A stretch of 64,000 bases of DNA, from NCBI GenBank assembly GCA_020974905.1, contig CP087563.1:2542001-2606000 (forward strand), read 5' to 3'. Positions within the stretch are counted from its first letter, which is position 1, and each line of letters opens with the position of its first letter. The notes beneath the pieces were generated by a model. It saw nothing but the letters and a program-made list of their open reading frames with translations, was not told the DNA's origin and made no database searches. Below are positions 25,926-35,788 of this stretch, in pieces. Origin of the DNA: Planctomycetes bacterium syqfu (GTDB lineage: Bacteria > Planctomycetota > Phycisphaerae > Phycisphaerales > Phycisphaeraceae). The translations under genes were made by a program, and so were the position numbers.

Positions 25926-28900
25926 TTATTGAATTTGTGTCACACCAAAAACCGCGACATTGATTGTCTTGCGATTTCCCGATTTAAGTATCAAAGCCTT
26001 GATATTTTTATCTGGATGCGGATTCTCCCATTGATAGGCAGAGATATTAAATAGGTATGTCTTGCCGATCGTCCCGTAGAGAACCGGCTTGGAGAACGTT
26101 GCAGGATAGCGATCATCCCAGGATGTAATATGCTTACGAAACGCCAGCGGAAGCTTAGCGGTGGTCCCATCTTCATATTCCAGAACATAGGTTGCAGGAA
26201 TAGCCGACGCATACTGCTTATCGATCTGTGGCATGGTATCGCGTAATGGCTGCTCGGTTGTGGCATGGAGGAAGACCAGGCTTTTTGCTTTTCCTCTTAC
26301 GTCAATCCGCACGTCATTACCAGTGTTGCCACCTTCCAAAAACACCGCTGCCGGTTGACCTTCAACAGTGAAAGGTTGAAGGGTCGCACCTAATGGTCCC
26401 TGCGTACCCGATGATAATTCTTCGGGCAAAATATCACCGGGTAATGACAATGCCTTGGCCAGCGCTTTACCATAGACAACGTTTTGGGGTGATTGCAATG
26501 GAACGAACTGTACGGATGACAATGGCTTACCATGCTCATACGCAGCCACCTGGTAAAGACGCGTCGGCAACACCGGCAACTGATCCAATTCATTGGCACA
26601 CTGCGGTGACCAGGACAGGTAAGCACCAAGCGGGATCACCATAGCCAACTCTGCTGGAATTTTTTCCACAGCAACATCGGTCCAGGAAGTCCCCACGTAG
26701 CCCAGCGAATTGTACGCACCCGCGACATCTGCAAGACCTGCGACATTCTCAATCGACCACCATGGTGCAGCAACGGTTGGGAAGCCTTCGCGCTGAAACA
26801 TGCCGATGGATGAGTATCCGCCGATGGGTTCATACTTCCAGTCATGCATCACAACGTCTTTGGGTAAACGTGCTCGGAGTTTATCAACATCACCATGAAA
26901 GTGCTGACCATGATGATCGCCATCCAGGCAGTCCGCCCACATCCACATGCGGACGCCACGCTTTTTCAAATGCTCATTCGTCCGCGTGACCACCCGTGCC
27001 ATCCAGTCGACATCTTTTAATCCCAGTTTCTTGGAAGCTTCATCAGCAACGAGGTCATCAAAGAAAATCTCGTCCAATGCCAAGTGAACGTTATCCACTT
27101 TCAAAGTATCAATCACTTCATCAAGCAGATCAAAGACCAATTCATATGCTTCTTCATTGGCAGAACTCAGGTTCTTATTCGGTCGCCATGCAAGGTTGGC
27201 ACCGCGGTCCAAATCCGGACGCACACCCAAGTGTCGATACTCAGGTTTGTTTGCAATGTATCCAACACGAGACCACATCCCGCAAGCAGGCAACGGCATC
27301 ATCCCCAAGGCCCGGATCGTGTCGGCTGCACGAACCCACTGTTCTTTGGTCGTCGTGCTCCCACCAATATTCGGATGGGATTCAAAGGGGAACATGGTGT
27401 CATTGCCAAGTCCCATCAACTCGAACATCACCACGTTGTATCGCAATAAAAACAGGATGCGTGCCTGCTCCAGTAAATCGTCCGGTGAATTTCGTGCTGT
27501 TGGCCCCATCATCCAGCCGCGGAGTTTCATTGCAGGTGCATCGATGATGTGTCCTGCTTGAATATGATCACGACCATTGGCTTTGGCACCATCACAGAGC
27601 AGGGTCAACGTCGCCAACGCTCGCATCACCGCAGCATGTGTCCGGCCGACGATACTCGCCCCATCCTTTGTGAGCTTCAGTGAGAATGCTTCGTCACTGG
27701 CTAATAATTTCTGTTGTGAATCGGAGAGTTGGTTTTTGACTGGTGCCGTTGGATCACCAAGCGTGCAATCCAGAGTCCAGTTGATAGCCGGATCGATTCC
27801 CATGAGTCCCGGCTCGATGATTTGTCTCGCCAGGTCTGCGACTTCGACGCCCGTTGTTTTCCAACTTAGTTTCCCGGGCAATGTCAGATTGTCCTTGGAC
27901 CAGATGGCAATGACGGGTTTGCCGGAGATAAGTTGCGCCGGATCAATGTATTGTTCAGTAAAACGAGGCACCGTCGGAACAGCCTCTGCAAGATGTCCGG
28001 CAGGCGGTTGCCATTGCAATGGCAGGACATTGAATTGTTCGGGAACGTGAAGTGTTTTACCAGCCAAAGGTGTCCAGGAAGAATAAGGTGTTTGGGTATC
28101 CTGTGGACGATGACGGGCGAAGTTGGCATAGATGAGTAAATTTCCATTTTCATCTTTGGATGCCTGGGAATTCTGCGTGAGCGTGCCGATGGGAATACGC
28201 ACTTCAACCGACCAGCCATCCTCCCGGCGGTCAACGGCCCATTTCCATTTAAGCATATCACCCGCTGCTTTGGACTGCGGATGATCATGCCAGGCTTTGG
28301 GGCGGGGACCAAAGGCAAGATTGCAATTGACCACGCGCTGGGCCGCAGCATTGACGATGAACTGAACCATACTTTCACGGTTGACCGAAATAAATGTTTC
28401 GACGCAATCATCGCGACTGACAGCAAGGGTGCCGGAATTTTGCACCTCGTCACGTATCCCCTTCATATTCGGTTCATCCAGGAGATAGGCAACCCACAAG
28501 TCATCACCATGTGTGGCTAGCAGGACTTTGGTGTTGGGCTGGGCGATTTGCTCTGGTTTTCCGAAGACTTTAAAAAGTTCCGACTCGTAGGCATATTTCC
28601 AGAAATACTCATCAACCTTGCCATCTAATTGAGGCGCAATGATATCCAGATCAGGCACGACAATACTCTGCGATGAAGTCGGCTCAACCGTCTTGAGTTT
28701 CACATCATCAACCCACGCCGTTGAGTCATCACCATGAACAGCGAAACTGATACGAATTCGGGCAAGGTTGGGAATTGTTGGTATACGAACCGTACGCTCC
28801 TGCCAACCGGAGGGCGCGGCTGTAACGATTTCTGCTTGACTATCCGAACCATCGAGCCATTTATTGTCTGTGGTTTGGAACGATATCCAGCACAGCCCAC

Positions 28901-29258
28901 GTCCTTTGCCCTGTACTTTCATGCGGTAGTTGATTTCCATGGGGACAGGATCAGCAATCACCACATCCTGACTGGCGCGCATAAAATACTTTGAAGACTT
29001 GCGGCTGATTTTTAAAGCACCACTTTCGGTAGTAACGTCGCCATCGCCGTCAGGCCCTGTGTTTTGATATTTCCAATGCTCAATACCTGATGCAAAATCA
29101 CCATTGACCACTTGGGGTGTTTGACCCATTGCTGGGGCAACGTTCAGCACAAAGAACAAAAATACGAACAGAGACAGCATTGTTCCGATTGGACGATTCT
29201 TTAAAAACGTACTGTTAATCACTTTTACGTTTGGATTGCTCACGACAATTAAATCCAT
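25926..29258 (-). CDS. Giant secreted GH20-like enzyme with N-terminal carbohydrate-binding domains
   Basis: About 1110 residues. I use the ATG at 29258; a GTG 30 bases earlier is possible. The signal peptide core is LSLFVFLFFVLNVAPAMG, with a long n-region. Domains in order: a jelly-roll CBM (~50-185, NGDFASGIEHWKYQN), a CBM9-like family domain (~200-390, PQLDGKVDEYFWKYAY), an alpha/beta domain of GH20 type (~430-560), and a TIM barrel (~565-870). The barrel has LRGWMMGPTARN and an Asp-Glu pair in LALDEIFFDD, matching the GH20 catalytic pair. A C-terminal beta region follows. It probably releases HexNAc-like or related sugars outside the cytoplasm. It lies 25 bases upstream of the lyase gene in the cassette 2 operon. 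Confidence 0.75.
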   Translation of the reverse strand: MDLIVVSNPNVKVINSTFLKNRPIGTMLSLFVFLFFVLNVAPAMGQTPQVVNGDFASGIEHWKYQNTGPDGDGDVTTESGALKISRKSSKYFMRASQDVVIADPVPMEINYRMKVQGKGRGLCWISFQTTDNKWLDGSDSQAEIVTAAPSGWQERTVRIPTIPNLARIRISFAVHGDDSTAWVDDVKLKTVEPTSSQSIVVPDLDIIAPQLDGKVDEYFWKYAYESELFKVFGKPEQIAQPNTKVLLATHGDDLWVAYLLDEPNMKGIRDEVQNSGTLAVSRDDCVETFISVNRESMVQFIVNAAAQRVVNCNLAFGPRPKAWHDHPQSKAAGDMLKWKWAVDRREDGWSVEVRIPIGTLTQNSQASKDENGNLLIYANFARHRPQDTQTPYSSWTPLAGKTLHVPEQFNVLPLQWQPPAGHLAEAVPTVPRFTEQYIDPAQLISGKPVIAIWSKDNLTLPGKLSWKTTGVEVADLARQIIEPGLMGIDPAINWTLDCTLGDPTAPVKNQLSDSQQKLLASDEAFSLKLTKDGASIVGRTHAAVMRALATLTLLCDGAKANGRDHIQAGHIIDAPAMKLRGWMMGPTARNSPDDLLEQARILFLLRYNVVMFELMGLGNDTMFPFESHPNIGGSTTTKEQWVRAADTIRALGMMPLPACGMWSRVGYIANKPEYRHLGVRPDLDRGANLAWRPNKNLSSANEEAYELVFDLLDEVIDTLKVDNVHLALDEIFFDDLVADEASKKLGLKDVDWMARVVTRTNEHLKKRGVRMWMWADCLDGDHHGQHFHGDVDKLRARLPKDVVMHDWKYEPIGGYSSIGMFQREGFPTVAAPWWSIENVAGLADVAGAYNSLGYVGTSWTDVAVEKIPAELAMVIPLGAYLSWSPQCANELDQLPVLPTRLYQVAAYEHGKPLSSVQFVPLQSPQNVVYGKALAKALSLPGDILPEELSSGTQGPLGATLQPFTVEGQPAAVFLEGGNTGNDVRIDVRGKAKSLVFLHATTEQPLRDTMPQIDKQYASAIPATYVLEYEDGTTAKLPLAFRKHITSWDDRYPATFSKPVLYGTIGKTYLFNISAYQWENPHPDKNIKALILKSGNRKTINVAVFGVTQIQ

Positions 29259-29419
29259 ATTAAACCAGCCTATAAGTATGGTAAACACGATGATTGTTTG
29301 TTGACGAAGGAGAAAGTGTGTTGGACATCAATACAAAATTTTGCTGTACTGTATCCATAAAGCCTGGCAATAAGCCAATCCGGGGATATCTGAAAATCAT
29401 TGCGGCTTTCAGTTGATCA

Positions 29420-30178
29420 TTAATTTCCTGGAACCCATGTAAAGTAACCAAACTGAGATCCCGCGGGATAGGTTGAAACATGCCCGTCTGCAATTAAGAA
29501 ATTAGCAGCATTGTTATGCCGATAGGCAGCCTGGTCATTACCGGATTGTGTGTTGGTCGAATTGGGATATGAAATCGCACCGACACTACTAAACGACCAA
29601 CCATAAAGCGCAACATAATCAACCAGATAGCCATCGAACATTAAGACAGAATCAGTACGCGTATCATCCAATCGCTTGGCTTTGGTTTTAAGGTCGCCTT
29701 GATCGTTGTCACGGGGCGTGGGAACCATTCCACCGTAGGGTTGGCTGACGTTATACAAAGCAGGATTGGACGTCACACCTGCAACATGATAGGAAGTTTT
29801 ATATGTTATTCCGGCAGTACTGAACGTCCTGGTATCCGGGCAGAGAAAAAGACCTGAAATGGTCGGACGATATACTTCCTCACCGGGTAGATAATACTGC
29901 TGATAAAGATTGACCCAATAACTCACTGAACTGCCGGACCCGACGGTGGGCATGTAATTCTTAAAATCACCCGCGTACATGTAAGTGACCTGACCGATCT
30001 GGCGGATCGCAGTACTGCATGCCGTCGCACGGGCACTGGCACGGGCTTTACCTAATGCAGGTAATAGAATGGAAATCAATAGACTGATAATCGAGATGAC
30101 CACCAGCAATTCAATCAAAGTAAAACCGGCAGACTTTGAACATGATGTCGGCTCAAACTGTGAAAAAGGTTTATTCAT
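29420..30178 (-). CDS. Prepilin-like protein (pseudopilin) with H-X9-DG motif, cassette 2
   Basis: 252 residues. The leader ends KSAG before [20 protein letters not shown], with Glu5 of the mature form present. The globular part ends with H221-X9-D231-G ([18 protein letters not shown]), the processing-associated H-X9-DG signature known from planctomycete and lentisphaeral pseudopilins. The Shine-Dalgarno is AGGAAA. It is the first gene of the minus-strand operon, divergent from a GntR regulator across two palindromic operators, so it is probably strongly substrate-regulated. Confidence 0.93.
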   Translation of the reverse strand: MNKPFSQFEPTSCSKSAGFTLIELLVVISIISLLISILLPALGKARASARATACSTAIRQIGQVTYMYAGDFKNYMPTVGSGSSVSYWVNLYQQYYLPGEEVYRPTISGLFLCPDTRTFSTAGITYKTSYHVAGVTSNPALYNVSQPYGGMVPTPRDNDQGDLKTKAKRLDDTRTDSVLMFDGYLVDYVALYGWSFSSVGAISYPNSTNTQSGNDQAAYRHNNAANFLIADGHVSTYPAGSQFGYFTWVPGN

Positions 30179-30265
30179 CGCAATTTCCTACTCATTCTAA
30201 CAAAGCTGATTGCAACAAACCTCTGAAAAAAATGAGGCAAATTGTGCAGCTTTCGTTTATCATAC

Positions 30266-30283
30266 AACCTTATCAGTAAGGTT
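30266..30283. promoter_or_regulatory. Operator candidate 1 of cassette 2
   Basis: AACCTTA-TCAG-TAAGGTT is a perfect inverted repeat with 7-bp arms. It shares the half-site CCTTA/TAAGG with the next palindrome and sits in the divergent promoter between the pseudopilin and the GntR gene. Confidence 0.7.
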
Positions 30284-30291
30284 TACACGCC

Positions 30292-30307
30292 ACCTTACTA
30301 GTAAGGT
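30292..30307. promoter_or_regulatory. Operator candidate 2 of cassette 2
   Basis: ACCTTACTAGTAAGGT is a perfect 16-bp palindrome, 31 bases before the regulator's ATG. It repeats the CCTTA/TAAGG half-site of operator 1. The two centres are about 25 bp apart, allowing two dimers on nearly the same face of the helix. Confidence 0.7.
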
Positions 30308-30337
30308 TATGACATTCAGACATAAAGTCAAGTAAAA

Positions 30338-31396
30338 ATGATTCAAACTGACAGCAAAAAACCAAAGTTTCACCAAATTCAGGATTGGATACTCCAACGC
30401 ATCCATGAAGGCACCTGGGAGCCAGGTCAGGCCATTGACAGTGTCCCCAAGCTCTCGCGGACGCTGGGCGTGAGTATCGCAACGGTCTCCCGGGCGATTG
30501 AAGGGCTGGTTGCCCGTGGGATTCTCGTCACCCAATTTGGTTCAGGCACCTTTGTCTCAACCAGTGCACTGCGCAAGAAAATTCTTTGGATTACCGGTTC
30601 GAGCATTTCAGAAGGTGACATCAGCCCGTACTTTATTCAGAGCTACGACATCGGCAGCAAAATTCTCCACCAATACAACATGGACACGGATTCACTCTGG
30701 ATTGGCCGCAAGGAACACCCGACGGATTTTCAACATTTATCCAGCGGGGAAATCCTCAAGTCCTACAGCGGTGTCGTGCTTTCAGCTTGTGATCCTGAAC
30801 ACCCGGTTCGTCACATGCTTGAAAAATACGATATTCCCAAACTCGACTTGATACTCGACCCGCACTGTGTCGCCAAGCAGCAGATCAACAAGCAATGCAA
30901 CAAGCTACTTTTGGATTGGGAGAAAAAGTCCTGTCACGCAATTGTATTTAGGTATCACGATTCTGCGCTCACCAAGCGTGCAGGCTGTTTGGATATTGTG
31001 TTACCTGAATTGGACAGTGCAAGGGCCTTTGAAATGTTCGGCTTCGACACCACGTGGAAGATTCTGAGCAAAGATCATGCCCCCAGTCATTGGCTTTTTA
31101 CCGATGACATCGTTGCTCGTGGCGCAACACGTGCCATCCTGACCCATGCGGTTCAAAACAGAAACAAAGCAGATACCTTGCCCAAAGTCGTCGTCGTATG
31201 CAGTCAAAACACAACCATCTGGCATGGTTTTCCAGTGGATTACATATTATTTGACAATGCAAAGATTGTTGAAAGTGCAATCCTGCCATTCGTTGGCAAA
31301 CTCACCGGCAAACACATCAACCAACAACAAGCACAGACAGTTGTCCATTATGTCAAATGGAATGACAAGCGATTATTGCTACCTGCACATCAGTAG
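30338..31396 (+). CDS. GntR-type regulator of cassette 2
   Basis: 352 residues. Residues 8-75 are a GntR winged helix (FHQIQDWILQRIHEGTWEPG, then RTLGVSIATVSRAIEGLVAR). The rest (ISEGDISPYFIQSYDIGSKI, then WLFTDDIVARGATRAIL) resembles a divergent periplasmic-binding-type effector domain, with weaker motifs than the other regulators. It is divergent from the pseudopilin-lyase-fucosidase operon and likely autoregulates through the two palindromes in the gap. The effector is unknown. Confidence 0.85.
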   Translation: MIQTDSKKPKFHQIQDWILQRIHEGTWEPGQAIDSVPKLSRTLGVSIATVSRAIEGLVARGILVTQFGSGTFVSTSALRKKILWITGSSISEGDISPYFIQSYDIGSKILHQYNMDTDSLWIGRKEHPTDFQHLSSGEILKSYSGVVLSACDPEHPVRHMLEKYDIPKLDLILDPHCVAKQQINKQCNKLLLDWEKKSCHAIVFRYHDSALTKRAGCLDIVLPELDSARAFEMFGFDTTWKILSKDHAPSHWLFTDDIVARGATRAILTHAVQNRNKADTLPKVVVVCSQNTTIWHGFPVDYILFDNAKIVESAILPFVGKLTGKHINQQQAQTVVHYVKWNDKRLLLPAHQ

Positions 31397-31507
31397 TCAT
31401 TCCAGCAATTCTATGATTCGATGCATGGTTGGTCCTCAAGTCGATGCCAAAGAGGATACATTGCCAATTTCACGGTTATCACGAGTAAAGTCTACGGTGA
31501 TTGGCCA

Positions 31508-31692
31508 GTGCCGAATTAGGTGCCAAGAAAACCGCCCCGGTGCCAGAAATGGTACCAAACGTCAGTCTGGGATAGGCGTTTGCTGTCAATTGTTGACTAT
31601 AGAACCACGCCGCACAAAAATAAACAACGGCTGACATTTACTGCCAGCCGTTGTCAAAGAGCGGGTGAACGGACTCAAACCGTCGACAATCA
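31508..31692 (-). repeat. Cassette-border repeat, copy B
   Basis: The copy has four GTGCC/GTACC boxes at its left end (plus-strand view), the conserved GTCAGTCTGGGATAGGCG segment, a shortened middle that lacks the CGGGGCGAGAGTT block, the hairpin at 31624-31654 and the tRNA-like T-arm. The T-loop is changed (TTTGAGT instead of TTCGAGT), so it could not be a functional tRNA. It separates cassettes 2 and 3. Confidence 0.85.
31624..31654 (-). terminator. Hairpin of repeat copy B
   Basis: A 13-bp stem with a 5-base loop, followed on the minus strand by TTTATTTTT. The one change from the consensus stem gives a G-U pair if transcribed from the minus strand but an A-C mismatch on the plus strand. 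This favours minus-strand function as terminator of the sulfatase operon about 410 bases upstream. Confidence 0.6.
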
Positions 31693-31694
31693 AA

Positions 31695-31835
31695 ATGCTG
31701 CGAGACATTATGGAAGCGACACTGGCTGAGGGAACGACCGAGATTCAACCAACGACTTCACGTGACATTCAACAACGTCAATCAATACCAAGTACTCAAT
31801 CACCAAACACAATAGAAGGTATGGCATGCAATTGA
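31695..31835 (+). CDS. Small open frame of 46 codons beside repeat B (doubtful)
   Basis: The ATG at 31695 begins directly after repeat B and reads MLRDIMEATLAEGTTEIQ, then polar residues to a TGA. The start looks amphipathic and protein-like, but there is no Shine-Dalgarno and no recognised family. It could be the displaced tail of a mobile-element gene carried with the repeat. Confidence 0.25.
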   Translation: MLRDIMEATLAEGTTEIQPTTSRDIQQRQSIPSTQSPNTIEGMACN

Positions 31836-32067
31836 TCCTTATAACAAGCATCACGCCTGTGTTCATCATTGTCGTTTCATAACGATACCAATCTTCTCAG
31901 CGATCAAAATCAATATGCCCCCCTTCAGCGTAGAAACCGATCAAAAAAAGTACAGACTCAAAACAAAGAGAAACAACACGGTCCATGCATCGTGATTGAC
32001 CATTGCACCGCTAGTACTTCTGACGTATAAGTCATTGAATACTAAAACAAGATATCGTTGGAAAGTT
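31836..32067. other. Gene-free spacer between repeat B and the sulfatase operon end
   Basis: I see no gene, RNA or clear terminator here. The stretch is AT-rich and lies downstream of the minus-strand sulfatase gene. Confidence 0.5.
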
Positions 32068-33438
32068 TCACATTAGAATCGGCAGATTCTTGAGCATGTC
32101 ATCATAGCGATTCAAATGCATCTGCAATGCCTTGACCAACGATTGTGTAATCTGCTCGTAACCTGCCTTACCGTATAGATTGTTGATTTCCCATGGATCG
32201 TTCTGCAAATCAAAAAGCTGCACCATATTCGTTCCTTCAAACTGCGAATCGGCTTGCTCTTGTTTGTAATAACGTATGAGCTTATACCGGTTGTCACGAA
32301 CACTTCGCTGCATATGAAGATACAGGCAAAACAGGTGCGATCGCATTAATTGATGACCTGCCATCACCGGCGTCATGTCGCAAGCGGTAACCGTATCCGA
32401 TAATTCGATTCCCAGAAGTGACATCAGTGTCGGATACAAATCTGGTGTCTGCGTAAGCTGATTTGTGCAAATCCCAGCGGGTACACCTGGCCCTCGAATA
32501 ATCAGCGGGACACGCACGGAGTGTTCATACATATTCTGCTTACCCATAAGACCATGCTGCCCCACCGCAAGTCCATGATCAGCAGTATAGACGACAATGG
32601 TATTTTCCAACTCACCCCGTTTTTCCAACGCATCAAGTATCAACCCAATATGATGATCGTGATGACTGATCATCGCATAGTAGTCTGAAATGTGTTGCTT
32701 GATCTGGGCTTCATTGCGTGGGAATGAAGCCAGTGCTTCGTCACGAATTTGACTGTGGCCCTGGTCAAAGGGATGTTGTTGAAAATTCACAGGAAGCGGC
32801 ATCTCGTCAGCAGGATACATGTCATGATAAACCTGGGGTGCCTGACGTGGATCATGGGGCGAGGTGAAGGCAATATTCAAATAAAAGGGTTTTGCTTCGT
32901 TATAGCTGTTTAAAAAATCCAGCGCAGCATCTGTAAACAACTCGGTGGAGTGCTTTTCTTTGATATGTACGTTATTGATGTCATACTGACATTCAGGATG
33001 ATAGTCATATGCTGGCACGGCATAGTGATCGGACATACCGCCGAAGAAAAGCTCATCCCCATCACAAAAGGAACGATTGCACGAAGCATGATCATTGTGC
33101 CACTTACCGATCATATACGTGTGATAGCCTGCCTTACGCAAAGCCTGTCCCAATGTCACACGATCAGGATCAATGGTACGAGAATCCGTTGACTTTCGAC
33201 CTTGTTGATCATCGAATCGGGTCGCTTCATAAACACATGTACCGGTATGCAAAGCAGCGCGAGTGGGCATGCAAACCGCTGGACTGTAACTACCGGTATG
33301 CCAATTTTGCGTAAACGACATCCCCTCACGAACCAATCGATCGATATTGGGAGTTTTGACAGTCGGATCGCCATGAGCTGCAATTGCGTCAAAGCGATGA
33401 TCATCTGCCATCAGAATGAGAACATTAGGATATTCCAT
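32068..33438 (-). CDS. Sulfatase (formylglycine-dependent, arylsulfatase family)
   Basis: This protein of about 456 residues starts MEYPNVLILMADDHR, with the metal-binding Asp pair. The modification motif is C-x-P-x-R, seen as VCMPTRAALHTG, with the formylglycine Cys at about residue 56. Other family marks are YHTYMIGKWHND and NTIVVYTADHGLAVGQHG. There is no signal peptide, so it would desulfate imported oligosaccharides, needing a maturase outside the window. The ATG at 33438 is preferred over GTG 33441. It follows GH95 by about eight bases, pairing desulfation with defucosylation and pointing to a sulfated fucan. Confidence 0.93.
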   Translation of the reverse strand: MEYPNVLILMADDHRFDAIAAHGDPTVKTPNIDRLVREGMSFTQNWHTGSYSPAVCMPTRAALHTGTCVYEATRFDDQQGRKSTDSRTIDPDRVTLGQALRKAGYHTYMIGKWHNDHASCNRSFCDGDELFFGGMSDHYAVPAYDYHPECQYDINNVHIKEKHSTELFTDAALDFLNSYNEAKPFYLNIAFTSPHDPRQAPQVYHDMYPADEMPLPVNFQQHPFDQGHSQIRDEALASFPRNEAQIKQHISDYYAMISHHDHHIGLILDALEKRGELENTIVVYTADHGLAVGQHGLMGKQNMYEHSVRVPLIIRGPGVPAGICTNQLTQTPDLYPTLMSLLGIELSDTVTACDMTPVMAGHQLMRSHLFCLYLHMQRSVRDNRYKLIRYYKQEQADSQFEGTNMVQLFDLQNDPWEINNLYGKAGYEQITQSLVKALQMHLNRYDDMLKNLPILM

Positions 33439-33446
33439 CACGATTT

Positions 33447-35699
33447 CTACTTATTCAAGCCATCGATACAACAATCGCTCCATTGGCTCGTTTGCCCAGC
33501 GATGAGTTGTAATAAAACAGGTTCGGACCTGGCTACCATGATTTGAATTTCACAATCATGGTTCGCCGTAAACGCAGCATGGACCAACTTATTGTCCTGC
33601 CACTTCATATCAACTGTAATGCCCCATCTTGCCTGCAGGCCTGTGACTCCGCCTTGTTCCCATGCTTTGGGTAATGCTGGGAGCAGATGCAGGAAACCGG
33701 GGCGACTTTGGAGCAACATCTCTGCCATGGCTGCGGTGGCCCCGAAATTACCATCAATTTGAAATGGCGGGTGATCGTCAAGCAGGTTGGTGAGTGTCGA
33801 ATCACGCAGCAATTTCTGTAACATCGCATATGCTTTGTCGGGCATGTGAAGTCGCGCGAACAGGTTGATCAACCATGCAGCGGACCAACCGGTATGCCCA
33901 CCGCCATGTTCAAGCCTGGTTTCGATAGACCGGTAAGCGGCCTGAGCCAATTGAGGCGTCTTTAGCGGATCAATCTGCGAACCGGGATAGAGCGCCCAGA
34001 CGTGGGAGATATGTCGATGCCCCTGATGCATTTCATTGCAATCTTCCTGCCACTCCATCAAGCGACCATCTGTTGCAATTTGATCCGAAGGTAAACGTTT
34101 CAAAGCCTCGGCAATTTCATGTAACGCGCTATCATCCAATCCAAGTTGGGTGGCGGCTTCAAGCGTATGCGTGAAAAGCTCGCGAATAATCTGGCAGTCC
34201 ATGGCCGGTGCCATACACAACTTGCCTGTGCGACCATTGGGTAGACGATAAACATTTTCCGGCGAAACACTCGGACCACTGAGTAATACACCGTCGTCAT
34301 TGGGTATCAGATAGTCGACAAAAAAGAGCGATGCTTCAAGCATCAATGGATAGGCATGTGATTTCAAATAATCTGTATCACCTGTAAACAGAAAATGTTC
34401 CCACAGGTGATCACAAAGCCAAGCGCCCCCCACTGGCCAAAGTCCAACGCCGACAAGTCCGGAGGGCATGGCATGACCCCAGGGATCGGACATGTGATGC
34501 GCGACCCAGCCACGACATCCGTATTGGACTTCTGCTGTCTTGCGTCCCCGCTCTGCCAGACGCTGCATCCAATTGAGCAAGGGTTCCTGACATTCATGAA
34601 GATGACAGACACCAGCAGGCCAATAGTTCATCTGTAGATTGATGTTCAGATGGTAGTCGCTGTTCCATGGCGGTTGCAGAAGTGGATTCCAAATTCCCTG
34701 TAAATTAGCGGGAAGACTTTTCCCATCGGGATGCGGTGACGAACAACTCAATAACAGGTATCGCCCAAAGTCAAAATAGATCTTTTCCAAGCCGGGATCA
34801 GAATTGCCTTGCTGGACACGTTCCAATTGTTCATTGGTAGGCAGACTTTCCAACGCTGGCGATGTTGGAAGTTCCAAATGGACGCGATCAAACTTGGTAC
34901 GGTATGCTTGAATGTGATCTTCGACGATCTGTTGATATGACTGCTTGCTGATCCGATCCGATTCGGCCAAGGCATGTAATTGAAAATCATCACGTTGATA
35001 GTCCGTGCTGCATGTCAGAATAAGCGTTGCAGCATTGGCATCACGGACAACAAGCGAAGAACCCTGGCCAGAGACATGACCGGACTCAACCGCCAGCATT
35101 GCTACCGCGGCGAATTGCGTTCCAGATTGTCCCGCACGCCCAGAAAGTAACAGCCGATTGTTATCAATGAGATGCGTTTGAGCATCGGTAACCCGACTCA
35201 TCTCCAATACAAAGCCGAGAGTTCCCGGCCCCTGTGTCTCCCATCTGTATACCAGTATGTTTTCATGGAAACTTGTAAAAGCTTTGCGTGTGTAGCGTGT
35301 GTGACCGGACTGATATTCTGAATGTATGATCGCTGTGTTTAAGTCCAACTTACGGATGTAACTTGATAGCGTTTTGCAAGCATCGGGGTAGGTATGAATC
35401 TTGATAGCGCCCAACGGTTGATAGGGTTGAACAACGCGTGGGTTACCCATCTGTGTTGACTGCGCGAGATATTCCGCTTCGTCAGGTTTCCCCTCAGCAA
35501 GTAGCTGCCTGATCCTGCCCAATGCATCTCTAGCAGCAGGATTGGGTTGATGCATATCGGATCGAGCCCATATGCTTTCTTCGTTTAACTCCAAAAGTTC
35601 ACAGTCCACGCCACCGAAGACCATTGCCCCAAGACGCCCATTACCAATGGGCAACGCCTGATTCCAATTTGATGCAGGTTGACGATACCAGAGACTCAT
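33447..35699 (-). CDS. GH95 alpha-L-fucosidase (or alpha-L-galactosidase)
   Basis: About 750 residues from the ATG at 35699 ([20 protein letters not shown], the typical GH95 start); an in-frame start at 35762 would add 21 odd residues. Family motifs are [18 protein letters not shown], and [15 protein letters not shown] in the (alpha/alpha)6 barrel. [16 protein letters not shown] and [17 protein letters not shown] lie toward the end. These inverting enzymes cleave terminal alpha-1,2-fucose or alpha-L-galactose. There is no signal peptide. It is co-transcribed with the sulfatase and downstream of the giant secreted protein. Confidence 0.92.
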   Translation of the reverse strand: MSLWYRQPASNWNQALPIGNGRLGAMVFGGVDCELLELNEESIWARSDMHQPNPAARDALGRIRQLLAEGKPDEAEYLAQSTQMGNPRVVQPYQPLGAIKIHTYPDACKTLSSYIRKLDLNTAIIHSEYQSGHTRYTRKAFTSFHENILVYRWETQGPGTLGFVLEMSRVTDAQTHLIDNNRLLLSGRAGQSGTQFAAVAMLAVESGHVSGQGSSLVVRDANAATLILTCSTDYQRDDFQLHALAESDRISKQSYQQIVEDHIQAYRTKFDRVHLELPTSPALESLPTNEQLERVQQGNSDPGLEKIYFDFGRYLLLSCSSPHPDGKSLPANLQGIWNPLLQPPWNSDYHLNINLQMNYWPAGVCHLHECQEPLLNWMQRLAERGRKTAEVQYGCRGWVAHHMSDPWGHAMPSGLVGVGLWPVGGAWLCDHLWEHFLFTGDTDYLKSHAYPLMLEASLFFVDYLIPNDDGVLLSGPSVSPENVYRLPNGRTGKLCMAPAMDCQIIRELFTHTLEAATQLGLDDSALHEIAEALKRLPSDQIATDGRLMEWQEDCNEMHQGHRHISHVWALYPGSQIDPLKTPQLAQAAYRSIETRLEHGGGHTGWSAAWLINLFARLHMPDKAYAMLQKLLRDSTLTNLLDDHPPFQIDGNFGATAAMAEMLLQSRPGFLHLLPALPKAWEQGGVTGLQARWGITVDMKWQDNKLVHAAFTANHDCEIQIMVARSEPVLLQLIAGQTSQWSDCCIDGLNK

Positions 35700-35788
35700 G
35701 GCATTGACTTGCGAATCAATCTGAGAAGATTTCATTTCCAGTGTTCCCAACCCTGACATCACATCGGCACGTCATCCATACAGTCATG

